From SZAS-103 sp038234715 (GTDB lineage Bacteria; Pseudomonadota; Gammaproteobacteria; Xanthomonadales; Xanthomonadaceae), in contig JBBQTD010000006.1 in assembly GCA_038234715.1 (NCBI GenBank), positions 1-64,000 on the forward strand: a stretch of 64,000 nucleotides of DNA. The letters are read 5' to 3'. The position numbers and the translations under genes are program-made. This document shows positions 45,770 to 53,565 of this stretch, piece after piece (within the stretch, counting starts at the first letter, position 1; each line of letters begins with the position of its first letter). The notes beneath the pieces are model-generated. The model did not search any database. It was not told the DNA's origin and was given only the letters and a program-made list of their open reading frames with translations.

Positions 45770-46082
45770 CAGCTTTCAGATGTATTTTTTCCCAAGCGTG
45801 GCAAGGACTTGCGCCACACTTCAGAGTCTGGTTCAAGACTTATCCACTAAGCATTGTTTTGCTTCGGATTGTAAAAACGAGGTGGGCCCAGACCCCATCC
45901 AGCGCCAACATTTCGCACACCCGAAACGCTGTGCTGCAGCACGCCAAATCGAGGGGTTGCGCAATTGCATCGCGCATGGCAGGGCCAGACCAGCCTCCGC
46001 CGAGTGGTGGCGCTTGCAATCGGGCCGGAATCCTGATCCTCCCGAGGCGACGCGCAGGCCGTTTCAGCTAGTTCGTTTGGTG

Positions 46083-46700
46083 TCAATCATTTCTCCATGA
46101 GCATTCCGTAACCTGCCCGCAGGGTTGCGGTAATGTGCGCGCGCGTAACCTGTGTTCCAGGCATCGCAACGGCGTTGCACAATCGAAGGAGCAGGTGTCG
46201 TGGAGATCGGTGGAAGCCATTGGTACGTCGCAAGCGGGCATGGGCCAGGCGCCCGGCCGGATGCTTGTGTGCGTTCCGCGCAGACCGGTCCTGATGCCGG
46301 GCCGGCGGCTGCCGTCCCCATGCCAATCGTGCTTGTTCCCGGACAGGCGCAGCTGGTTCCCGTACGCGGCGCCCGTGCTCGGGTTCGAAGCGCGCCTGTT
46401 CCCGTGCAAAGCCGGCGCGTTCCCGAACCAGTCCGTCATGTTCCCGTGCAGGGCTGGGTTGTTCCCGTACGAATCGGGCCTGTTCCCGTACCAAGCGCGC
46501 TTGTTCCTGGACAAAGTGCTCATGTTCCCGGACAAAGTGCTCATGTTCGGGGTCTGGCCGCGCTTGCTCCCGTGCCAACGCCGCGCGCCTTGGAGCGCAG
46601 CGGACATGTTCCCGTACACAGTCGACTGGTTCCCCGGTGTGGGTGCTGCGGAACCGGGGGAAGCGCCCTGGCTGCAGTTCCAGATGGTCCAGTAACCCAT
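46083..46700 (-). CDS. Uncertain ORF containing 7-residue repeats (x5-G-N), overlapping the 21-bp array
   Basis: 205 residues. Codons repeat every 7 residues with a Gly-Asn pair (for example YGNRPDS, YGNNPAL, HGNMTDW, FGNAPAL, HGNRRAS) because the DNA repeats every 21 bp. I do not recognise it. Several frames are open here on both strands. This one has mostly G- or C-ending codons across the array, as real genes in this window do, and the VREQ-type frame (46087-46788) does not. A plus-strand frame (46135-46695, LFPYxx repeats) is also G/C-ending. No clear ribosome binding site is seen. It may be a repeat protein, or simply a DNA array that happens to be open. Low confidence. Confidence 0.25.
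   Translation of the reverse strand: MGYWTIWNCSQGASPGSAAPTPGNQSTVYGNMSAALQGARRWHGSKRGQTPNMSTLSGNMSTLSRNKRAWYGNRPDSYGNNPALHGNMTDWFGNAPALHGNRRASNPSTGAAYGNQLRLSGNKHDWHGDGSRRPGIRTGLRGTHTSIRPGAWPMPACDVPMASTDLHDTCSFDCATPLRCLEHRLRARTLPQPCGQVTECSWRND
46269..46646. repeat. 21-bp degenerate tandem array, about 18 units
   Basis: Fifteen consecutive 21-base units from 46332 to 46646 share a core NTGTTCCCGKRC. Examples are TTGTTCCCGTAC, CTGTTCCCGTAC, ATGTTCCCGGAC and ATGTTCCCGTAC. The other nine or so positions vary. Three weaker units (46269-46331) extend it leftwards and decay, and units 3, 11 and 13 are degenerate. The 21-base period is two turns of DNA, so the cores lie on one helix face, and it is also a multiple of three, so every frame stays in phase. 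It lies between mraZ and the FnIII gene. Confidence 0.8.
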
Positions 46701-47078
46701 GGCGCCAGCCGCGATCAGTCATCCACGCCTCGCGTTCGCGGCAGGACCTATGGCGTCCGCCGGCGCAGCATGCTGTTGCGCCAGACACCGCACTACCGCT
46801 GCGTGCGTCGCGGCCGTTGCACGCCGCATGTCGCCCGCTCGCATACCAATGTCCCGTCGCCGGGCTTCCGCTCCACCGTCTTCAAGTAACGACGCCAGCA
46901 CACCCGCGCGGCTCCCGCACCGACCGCGCCCGGACGCCAGCGAACCCTTGCCGGGTGCGCACGCCTTGCGGCAGGCAGACGTCCGTCGCCCCCACGCCGA
47001 AAAACCAGACCAGCACCCATTGCTTCACCACGGCGCGCACCGCCCTTGCGGGCAGCCGTGTCTTTCAGGAGAACTGTC
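46701..47078. other. Intergenic region upstream of the FnIII gene
   Basis: 378 bases. Open frames here are Ala/Arg/Pro-rich on both strands and match no family I know. I see no RNA gene, no repeat continuing from the array, and no convincing promoter. AGGAG at 47068-47072 is the ribosome binding site for the FnIII gene. Confidence 0.4.
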
Positions 47079-47789
47079 ATGACCATCGATAACAGCAGCA
47101 CCCTCGCGACGTCCGTCGCCGAGGCCCCGCGTTCGGGCGCAACTGTGCCCACGCCGCCCGCCGTGCGTCAGCCGGCACCCACCAAGCTCGCGATCAGCTT
47201 CATCAGCCGCCAGAACGATCGCGACTTGGTGACCTCGACATCGCGCATCCTGGTCGCAATGACCGGCAATGCGCACTACCCGACGCCAACGCCGCCCTTG
47301 GCGCCGATCGCGACAGCGCGCGATGCGCTGCTCGTGCAGGTCAACCTTGCCGACGCCAACCGGCTGGGCCTCGCGCAACGGCGGCAGCTGCGTCCGCCGC
47401 TGGAGGCACTGCTGCGCCAGCTTGCGCAGTACGTGCAGATCACCGCCGCGGGCGATCCGGTCGTGTTGACCGGCTCGGGCTTCCCGCTGCAGCGCACGCG
47501 CCAGCCCGCCGGCCTTCCGGCGGCGCCGGCCAACCTGCGCCTGCAGCGTGGCCTGGTCAGCGGGCAGTTGCGTGCCCGCTGCGGCCGCGTGATCAATGCG
47601 GTGGCTTACCAGTGGCGTGTCGCCGCTGTACAGGCGCCCGGCATCTGGCTACCGGCCGACCCGACCAGTGCGGCGATTGCGACCCTGCCCGGCCTCACGC
47701 CCGGCACGGCCTACAGCGTCCAGGTGCGCGCCATCGGCACCCGCGGCCCGGGGGACTGGTCGAGTGCGGTGACGCAGATCGCAATGTAG
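47079..47789 (+). CDS. Fibronectin type III domain protein of unknown function
   Basis: 236 residues from ATG 47079, with AGGAG seven bases upstream. The frame is open to 47046, but the good ribosome binding site decides the start. Residues 1-30 are a Thr/Pro/Ala-rich lead. A central helical region (KLAISFISRQNDRDLVTSTSRILVAMTGN, then LRPPLEALLRQLAQYVQITAAGDPVVLTGSGFPL) is typical of a family of small bacterial FnIII proteins. The C-terminal FnIII domain has W-type positions and the loop TLPGLTPGTAYSVQVRAIGTRGPGDWS. No signal peptide is clear. It ends in a strong terminator. Its neighbour is the 21-bp array. Confidence 0.7.
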   Translation: MTIDNSSTLATSVAEAPRSGATVPTPPAVRQPAPTKLAISFISRQNDRDLVTSTSRILVAMTGNAHYPTPTPPLAPIATARDALLVQVNLADANRLGLAQRRQLRPPLEALLRQLAQYVQITAAGDPVVLTGSGFPLQRTRQPAGLPAAPANLRLQRGLVSGQLRARCGRVINAVAYQWRVAAVQAPGIWLPADPTSAAIATLPGLTPGTAYSVQVRAIGTRGPGDWSSAVTQIAM

Positions 47790-47820
47790 CGAGGAGGCGT
47801 GGCGTCAATGGAAGGACGCG

Positions 47821-47851
47821 GGGGCGGCGACGCAAGTCGTCGCCCCTTTTT
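47821..47851 (+). terminator. Rho-independent terminator after the FnIII gene
   Basis: An 11-bp stem, GGGGCGGCGAC (47821-47831) and GTCGTCGCCCC (47836-47846), with one G-U pair and the loop GCAA, followed by TTTTT (47847-47851). It lies 32 bases past the stop codon. The rest of the 328-base gap to 48118 holds nothing I can recognise. Confidence 0.9.
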
Positions 47852-48117
47852 CTGAAGCGCGATCCTTCGCAGCATGCTGCCCCGGTGGAGCCTTGGAGGC
47901 CAGGGGCCCAGTGCCATGTGGATTGTCTCTGCAACCTGATCGCATCGCCGGCCAATACCACGATGCCTGCTGAGACTCAGGCCTTGGGTGTCTCGCATTG
48001 ATTGGTCGGCGCAACCGGAACCGACATCAGCGCGCCGCGAAGGGTCTTGATCATCAGCCGGCCGCACTGCTCATGCAGGACCTGGGCGCGCTCGATCCTC
48101 TCCGTTCCGCCTTCCAT

Positions 48118-48912
48118 CTAACGGATCGTCCTGAACGGGCTGCCGTTGTCCTTGGGGCCATCGGCAATGGCCAGGAGCGCCACGTCAATCGACATCGCGT
48201 ACAGGTCGGCGAACTCCTGCTTGAGTTGCAGGCCCTGGTTTTCGAGCCAGAACGCAGCGGTGTCGCCCGGCCGGGCACGCGAAACCGCATGCACGATGTT
48301 CTGGTAAACCGGCACCTTTGGCGCCGACGGGGCATACACGGTGATCGCGTTGTCGATGATGAAGGCGTGCTGGTCCTGGGTGATCAGGAACGTGGGCGCG
48401 GTATCCACGATCCAGTCGCTACCCGCGCCTTGCGCATCCTCGACCAGCTTCTTGTCGTCTCCGAATGGCTGCTTCGCCATCGCATCCTGCATGAGGGCGC
48501 GGTTTCGGAAGCCGTCCAGGACGTCCCTGTAGGGCGCCAGCACCTGGTTGGCCGCTTCCTGCAGCTTGACCTTCTGTTCCTTCTTCGCCGCGCTTTCGAT
48601 GGCACCGTGCACGGCAATCCCGACCAGCAAGCCGGCGATGCCACCGGCATAAAGCATGCTTCCTCCACCCGTCCCGGCAGTGTCGAAGCTCACGACGCCG
48701 TTGACGACAACCGGCGCGTCCTTCGGCATGCGCAGGTCCCAGCTGACATGCGTGGCGTCGGGAGCGACGGCGGTCGCAGCCCCGGGGCCGGCCTCGCCAG
48801 TGGCAAGGCAGGCCGCGCTGGCCATCGAGGCTGCCACGGTCATTGCAATGGAAAAGCAGGAAGCCAGAGTTCGCGTTGCCATGGGCACTTGCCTGAAAGG
48901 TGTTCGGTTCAT
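48118..48912 (-). CDS. Exported protein of unknown function
   Basis: 264 residues from ATG 48912 (MNRTPFRQVP). ATG 48882 (MATRTLASC) would give a more compact signal peptide and is equally possible. A signal-like hydrophobic start (LASCFSIAMTVAASMASA) is followed by a Cys that might be a weak lipobox. A Gly-rich hydrophobic stretch (GGSMLYAGGIAGLLVGIAVHGAI, residues about 80-102) could insert in or cross a membrane. The rest is mixed alpha/beta with no known motif. It follows the lipoprotein gene by 53 bases, so the two are likely co-transcribed. A 341-codon plus-strand frame opposite is a shadow. Confidence 0.6.
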   Translation of the reverse strand: MNRTPFRQVPMATRTLASCFSIAMTVAASMASAACLATGEAGPGAATAVAPDATHVSWDLRMPKDAPVVVNGVVSFDTAGTGGGSMLYAGGIAGLLVGIAVHGAIESAAKKEQKVKLQEAANQVLAPYRDVLDGFRNRALMQDAMAKQPFGDDKKLVEDAQGAGSDWIVDTAPTFLITQDQHAFIIDNAITVYAPSAPKVPVYQNIVHAVSRARPGDTAAFWLENQGLQLKQEFADLYAMSIDVALLAIADGPKDNGSPFRTIR

Positions 48913-48965
48913 GCGCGCCGCCCCGCCCCCGGACGGCACAGGAGCATGGAGTGGGTGCCGGCGCG

Positions 48966-49661
48966 CTACTGCCCCAGCGGCTTGAGGAAGCCGTCCTTGC
49001 CGAGCTCGATCGCCTGGAAATAGGCATTCGTCAGCCCCGGGAACTTGGGCGGCTCGGACCATGCGCCATCGGAACTCTTGACGATCGAAACCGGGTCGTA
49101 CCAGTCGAGGGTGTTGGTCGTCAGGTCGACGATATAGCCCTTGCCCGCGAGTTCGGCTTTCGGATCGCTGGTCGGGATGTAGTCCGCGTATGTGCGCACG
49201 AAGCCCAGCATGGTGACTTCAATCACCAGCAGCTTGTCCACGTTGTACTTCGCCTTCAGGGACGAGAAGTCCTGCTTGGTCATGTTCGGACCGTCGGCGT
49301 GGTTTTTCGGCAACGCAGCGATATTGAGATCGTCTGCGATCACCGTGACATCAAGGCCCTGCTTCACCAGCAGATCCGCCGCCGCCTTCTTGAGCGTGGG
49401 GAGATCCTCGACGGTGAGCGTGTGCGAATACGTGTTCAACGAGTTGTTTGCCGTGGCGGCAATCGCGTAACACAGCAGGCAGCCGGCACCCGGCAGGTAG
49501 GTATCGACCTTCGGAAGTGGAGCCATGACCACGCCTATACGGCTGGGTTTGCCGGTCGTGAACGCGTCGCGGGAGAAGCCAATCGGTTGCTGCTGAACCG
49601 TGGCGCAGCCCCCGAGCATGAGGACAATGGCTGCAGCGGTCAGTCTGATACGGTTTTGCAC
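48966..49661 (-). CDS. Putative lipoprotein of unknown function
   Basis: 231 residues from GTG 49661, with AAGGAA seven bases upstream. The longer frame to 49721 is discarded. Signal peptide with a clear lipobox, LMLGGCATVQQQ, so Cys at about residue 19 would be lipidated. A second Cys pair (GAGCLLCYAIA) follows. The mature part has the alternating beta pattern of ligand- or partner-binding envelope proteins (YNVDKLLVIEVTML, KGYIVDLTTNTLDWYDPVSIV). I do not recognise the family. The lipoprotein-then-exported-protein pair suggests that they act together in the envelope. Confidence 0.65.
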   Translation of the reverse strand: MQNRIRLTAAAIVLMLGGCATVQQQPIGFSRDAFTTGKPSRIGVVMAPLPKVDTYLPGAGCLLCYAIAATANNSLNTYSHTLTVEDLPTLKKAAADLLVKQGLDVTVIADDLNIAALPKNHADGPNMTKQDFSSLKAKYNVDKLLVIEVTMLGFVRTYADYIPTSDPKAELAGKGYIVDLTTNTLDWYDPVSIVKSSDGAWSEPPKFPGLTNAYFQAIELGKDGFLKPLGQ

Positions 49662-49997
49662 GGTGTGGTTCCTTGGATGGATTGAGCGGCTTGCGGCACG
49701 GGGTCGCAACGAATGCTTCAACGGTCATGGAGCGCCGGCCACGCGCTTCCGTGCGCGGGCATTCACCAGGCGCGCACGCCTCCGCCCGCGACGGTTGTCG
49801 CTGGCAACGGCGCCTGCGGTCTTTGGAGAAAACCCGACCCACTGCGTCAACCGCCCTTGGCGGTCGGCACGCATCGGTTTCTCTCCCCCCTCCCCTGTTC
49901 GCTGGCGGCAAGGATACCCGACCTGCCGTTCGGCTGGCCAATGTACTTGACGAATTCGTAACTTCGAACGCCCGCAATCGGGGCTCAAGGTTTGAAG
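49662..49997. other. Gene-free stretch between the lipoprotein gene and rnpB
   Basis: 336 bases. Open frames are Arg-rich, probably shadows. It should carry the promoter of the lipoprotein pair (minus) and the 3' end processing region of rnpB (minus), but I see no clear promoter or T-tract hairpin. Confidence 0.4.
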
Positions 49998-50358
49998 AAG
50001 TGGCGGAGCCGGCCGGTAAGCCGGGTTCTGTCTGGGACAGTCATTCCTCTAGGCGCAGCGTCACCGCTGAACTCAAGCAGCCTACCCGGACCCGACGCGG
50101 GCCGCGTCATGAGGTCCCTATTTGGCCTTGCTCCAGGTGGGGTTTACCGTGCCATGCGACGTTGGCCCCGCACGCGGTGCGCTCTTACCGCACCATTTCA
50201 CCCTTACCACGCACGTCCGAAGACGCCGTTCGGCGGTTTGCTTTCTGTTGCACTAGCCGTCGGCTCGCGCCGCCCAGGCGTTACCTGGCACCTTGCCCTG
50301 TGGAGCCCGGACTTTCCTCGGCACCCTTGCGAGTGACGCGACTGTCTGGCCGACTCCG
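49998..50358 (-). ncRNA. rnpB: RNase P RNA, bacterial class A
   Basis: About 360 bases. Reading the minus strand, the 5' part has GGCCAGACAGTCGC near 50345, then GAGGAAAGTCCGGGCTCC (50302-50319), a P4 strand and universal core. Then comes CAACAGAAAGC near 50240-50250, the GGTAAGAGCGCACCG core, and the 3' ACAGAACCCGGCT (50018-50031). The GGCCGGCTCCGCC at the 3' end pairs with the 5' GGAGTCGGCC to close P1. All universal helix cores are present, so it should be functional. The ends are accurate to a few bases. It is the catalytic RNA that matures tRNA 5' ends. Confidence 0.96.
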
Positions 50359-50372
50359 CCGTCTGCATAGTA

Positions 50373-50506
50373 CGGGATTGGGGAGTAGGGAATGGGGAAT
50401 GGGGAATTGTAAAAGCGGAAGGCCTTAAGCTTGCGCCCTGCCCATTCCCCATTCCCCATTCCCCTTTCCCGATTCACGATTCCCCATTCCCCATTCCCGA
50501 TTCCCC
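50373..50506. repeat. GGGAATGGGGAAT-type repeat block, inverted arms
   Basis: The left arm (50373-50409) is a run of GGGAATGGGGAAT-like units. After about 30 bases of mixed sequence the right arm (about 50441-50506) has the complementary CCCATTCCCC units. The two can pair as a long hairpin. Similar GGGAATGGGGAATG repeats occur, to my knowledge, in many xanthomonad intergenic regions. The right arm runs into the end of rsmI. The rnpB promoter should be in or next to this block. Confidence 0.7.
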
Positions 50507-51319
50507 ACCGTAAAGCGCCTTGCGCGGGGCGCCGGTGAGTTCGGCCGCAACCCGCGCTGCCTGTGACGGAGCAAGGTGCTCGCAGAGTTTCGCGTACACG
50601 CGCCGGCCTTCGATCAAGCGCGCGTCGGTGTCATCGCCAACGCCCGCGACGATCACCACGAACTCGCCCTTGCGCTGGTCGGCTTCCGCGACGACGCGCG
50701 CATGCAGCGCCGCCAGATCGCCGTCGAGCACGGTCTCGAACAGCTTGGTCAACTCGCGCGCGAGGACCGCGGCGCGCCCGTCCCCGAACGCGCCACGCGC
50801 ATCACCCAGCATCTCTTCGATGCGGTGCGAGGATTCGTAGAAAACCAGCGTGCGCGATTCGGATGCAAGCTGCTCAAGTCGCGCGCGGCGCGCTGCTGGT
50901 TTCGCGGGAAGGAATCCCTCGAACGCGAACCGGTCGCTCGCCAGGCCCGCCACCGACAATGCGGCGATCGCCGCGCACGCGCCCGGCAATGGACTCACGC
51001 GTATTCTGGCCGCGCGCGCCGCACGTACCAGGCGGTAGCCCGGATCGCTGACCAGCGGTGTTCCGGCATCGGAAATCAGCGCAAGGCTCTCGCCGGCGCG
51101 CATCCGGGCCACCAGTTTGTCGGCGATCTCGGCCTCGTTGTGTTCGTGCAAGGCGACCAGCGGGCGTTCGATACGGTGGTGCGCCAGCAGCGGACGGCTG
51201 TGCCGGGTGTCCTCCGCGCAGATCGCATCGACGCCGCGCAGGGTCTCGATCGCGCGCGCGGATAGGTCCGCCAGGTTGCCGATCGGCGTCGCCACCACGT
51301 ACAGGATTCCCGCTGCCAT
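50474..51319 (-). CDS. rsmI: 16S rRNA 2'-O-ribose C1402 methyltransferase
   Basis: 281 residues. Tetrapyrrole-methylase fold: MAAGILYVVATPIGNLADLS, ICAEDTRHSRPLL, ALISDAGTPLVSDPGYRLV, PLPGACAAIAALSVAGL and FYESSHRIEEML. It 2'-O-methylates C1402, the same base RsmH methylates. The last residues (GGESGMGNGES) come from the GGGAAT repeat, so the C-terminus has been altered by the repeat; the catalytic part is unaffected. It is divergent from lpoA (69-base gap). Confidence 0.96.
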   Translation of the reverse strand: MAAGILYVVATPIGNLADLSARAIETLRGVDAICAEDTRHSRPLLAHHRIERPLVALHEHNEAEIADKLVARMRAGESLALISDAGTPLVSDPGYRLVRAARAARIRVSPLPGACAAIAALSVAGLASDRFAFEGFLPAKPAARRARLEQLASESRTLVFYESSHRIEEMLGDARGAFGDGRAAVLARELTKLFETVLDGDLAALHARVVAEADQRKGEFVVIVAGVGDDTDARLIEGRRVYAKLCEHLAPSQAARVAAELTGAPRKALYGGESGMGNGES

Positions 51320-51388
51320 GCTCCCTCCAACGGCAGGACTGGCCTGCGGGTATCATCTTAGCGTCCCGCTCCCCGCAACGGCCTACGC

Positions 51389-53149
51389 ATGAAACGCATT
51401 CTTCCGCTGCTGCTTGTTTGTCTCGCCGGTTGCGCCAGCGTCGGCGAAGTCGTCCAGATGCCGCCGGGTGTCAACGCCGCGGACCAGGAGCTTGCTTCCG
51501 GCCATGCCCGCGAAGCCGCCCAATCGTATGGGTCGCTGGCGCTGGGTGCGACCGGCACTCTGCACGATGTGTTCGAAGAGCGCGCGGCGAATGCGTGGCA
51601 GCAGGCCGGCGACCCCAAGGCAGCGCGGCATGCGTATGCCGCGATCGTCGAACCCAAGCGACTCAACGGCGACGATGGCCTGCGTTTCAGGCTGCTGGGT
51701 GCCGAGTTCATGATCATGGACGGACACACTGCGCAAGCTGCGACGCAACTGGACGTCGCCGATGCGGCGATTCCACAGCCGCTGGCCGCCCGCTGGTTCT
51801 GCGCACGCGCGATTGCGCTCGAGGCCGCCGGCGACAAGTTCGATGCCGCCGCAGCGCTGGCCCTGCTGGAACCGATGCAATCCAAACAAGCGGCAGCGAC
51901 AACCCGTGCGCACATCCACAAGCTGCTCACCGCGCTCGATGACGCGACGCTCGCGAGCGGCGCCGCGGCACTTCCACTCGGCCATCCCCTGTACAACGAC
52001 GCTGGCCACATGCTGACCGCACGTGGCCTGCCGTTGCCGCATCCGTATGCGCGCGGCATCGCCAGGGCGCCCTCCGAGTCCAACCGCCCGCCCGCCGACG
52101 AGGATGGCTATCGACCGCCGCTGAAAGTCGCACTGCTGCTGCCGAGCAGTGGGTCGGTCGCGATTGCTGCATCTGCGGTGCGCGACGGTTTCATGACCGC
52201 GTATTTCGCCGAGTCGCGGCGGCGCCCCGAAGTGCATGTGTACGACAGCGCCGACAGCGCTGGCGGCGCGATTGCGGCGTACCGCAAAGCGGTCGCGGAT
52301 GGGGATGACTTCGTGGTCGGTCCGCTCGGTCGCGAACAGGTCAAGGCCTTGTTCGAGCAATCCGACGTGCCGGTGCCGATCCTTGCGTTGAACCGTTCCA
52401 GCCAGCCGGCGCCCCCGGGCAGCGTGAGCTTTTCGCTGGCGCCGGAAGACGAAGGGATTGCGGCAGCGCATCGCCTGCTGGGCAAGGGATTGCGGCGCGC
52501 GATCGCATTCACCGCCCGCGACGAAAACGCTTCGCGCGCACTTGCCGCGTTCCGCGAGGCCTATGCGCAGCGCGGTGGCAGCGTTGTCGCCGAGGGGGTG
52601 ATCGCGGATGCCGGACCCAACTACGGCCCGATCCTCAAGGAAGCGCTTGCGGCATCCAACGACCAGTACGACGCGATCTTCCTCGCACTCAAGGCACCTG
52701 CGGCGCGCCTGCTTGCGACCCAATTGCCCACCAACGGCTATCGTCCCGTCCCGCGCGAATCAACGTCGCTGATCCTGTTGGGTGGCGGCAACGCGCGCCT
52801 GGACCAGGAGCTCGACGGCATCGAATATCCCGAACTTGCGTGGCTGCTGCATCCGGTCAATGGCCTGCCTGATGCGTCCTCGCTGGGCTCGCACCTGCCG
52901 GCTGCACGCGGCGGTGGCGCGCGGCTGTTCGCGTTCGGTGCCGATGCGTTCCGCCTCTCGGCGTATCTCGACTCGATGGCAGCCAGTCCGGAAGCGACGC
53001 TGCATGGCGCAACCGGGGAACTGCGCCTGGATGGCCTTGGCAACGTCGCGCGCGGCAGCGAATGGGCCGTGTTCAGCGGTGGCCGGGGGCGGCCCGCGCA
53101 GGACGGCGCCTTGCAATCCGAACCCTTGCGGAACGGAGGCGCGCGTTGA
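51389..53149 (+). CDS. lpoA: Outer-membrane lipoprotein activator of PBP1A (LppC family)
   Basis: 586 residues. Signal peptide with lipobox LLLVCLAGC (Cys15). The N-terminal helical TPR-like part spans about 20-230, and a C-terminal periplasmic-binding-like LppC domain (LKVALLLPSSGSVAIAASAVRDGF near residue 246, VVGPLGREQVKALFEQ) occupies the rest. Gene order rsmI/lpoA/yraN is as in E. coli. LpoA reaches through the periplasm to activate PBP1A. The N-terminal Cys, fold and position agree. The length fits the family. Confidence 0.9.
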   Translation: MKRILPLLLVCLAGCASVGEVVQMPPGVNAADQELASGHAREAAQSYGSLALGATGTLHDVFEERAANAWQQAGDPKAARHAYAAIVEPKRLNGDDGLRFRLLGAEFMIMDGHTAQAATQLDVADAAIPQPLAARWFCARAIALEAAGDKFDAAAALALLEPMQSKQAAATTRAHIHKLLTALDDATLASGAAALPLGHPLYNDAGHMLTARGLPLPHPYARGIARAPSESNRPPADEDGYRPPLKVALLLPSSGSVAIAASAVRDGFMTAYFAESRRRPEVHVYDSADSAGGAIAAYRKAVADGDDFVVGPLGREQVKALFEQSDVPVPILALNRSSQPAPPGSVSFSLAPEDEGIAAAHRLLGKGLRRAIAFTARDENASRALAAFREAYAQRGGSVVAEGVIADAGPNYGPILKEALAASNDQYDAIFLALKAPAARLLATQLPTNGYRPVPRESTSLILLGGGNARLDQELDGIEYPELAWLLHPVNGLPDASSLGSHLPAARGGGARLFAFGADAFRLSAYLDSMAASPEATLHGATGELRLDGLGNVARGSEWAVFSGGRGRPAQDGALQSEPLRNGGAR

Positions 53150-53562
53150 TATCGAACACACGTCCGACCATGTTCCGCGCGGCAGGCATTGATCCCGGCA
53201 TGGCTGGCCTCGATCGTGGCGCAGGTTGGGAACTGGCCGCACGCCGGCACCTGGAAGCAGCGGGTCTGCGCCTGCTCGTCGCGAACAAGCGCTATCGGAT
53301 GGGCGAGATCGACCTGGTGATGCGCGACGGCGATACCGTCGTGTTCGTCGAAGTACGCTACCGGCGCAGTCCTGATTTCGGCGGCAGTGCGCCATCGGTG
53401 GATGTCGTCAAGCAGCGCAAGCTCGTGCTCGCGGCGCAGTGCTTCCTCGCCGAACATTCCGATCTCGCCAACCGCACCTGCCGCTTCGACGTGGTTGCGA
53501 TTGACGGCAGCGTCGAGGCGCCGCGCGTTGACTGGATCCGCAATGCGTTCGATGCGGGCTGA
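53146..53562 (+). CDS. yraN: UPF0102 family protein YraN
   Basis: 138 residues from TTG 53146, which has GGAGG seven bases upstream and overlaps the lpoA stop (TTGA). ATG 53170 (MFRAAG) is an alternative without a Shine-Dalgarno. Restriction-endonuclease-like UPF0102 fold: NKRYRMGEIDLVMRDGDTVVFVEVRYR has the acidic and lysine/arginine catalytic-type residues, followed by KQRKLVLAAQCFL. Members are thought to be nucleases, but the substrate is not known. It is downstream of lpoA in the conserved order. Confidence 0.88.
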   Translation: MISNTRPTMFRAAGIDPGMAGLDRGAGWELAARRHLEAAGLRLLVANKRYRMGEIDLVMRDGDTVVFVEVRYRRSPDFGGSAPSVDVVKQRKLVLAAQCFLAEHSDLANRTCRFDVVAIDGSVEAPRVDWIRNAFDAG

Positions 53563-53565
53563 GGC

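Noticed and set aside
45751..45848. DnaA boxes (TTATCCACT at 45840-45848, TCGTCCACA at 45751-45759)
   Set aside because: Only two imperfect matches, with no clustering and no AT-rich unwinding element; they may be chance matches.
46269..46646. CRISPR array
   Set aside because: Units are contiguous, only 21 bp, with no separate unique spacers, and no cas genes are nearby.
47998..49023. 341-codon plus-strand frame
   Set aside because: It lies opposite the exported-protein gene, which has a signal peptide and normal codon pattern.
49673..50428. 251-codon plus-strand frame across rnpB
   Set aside because: The region is the RNase P RNA, with all core helices seen on the minus strand.
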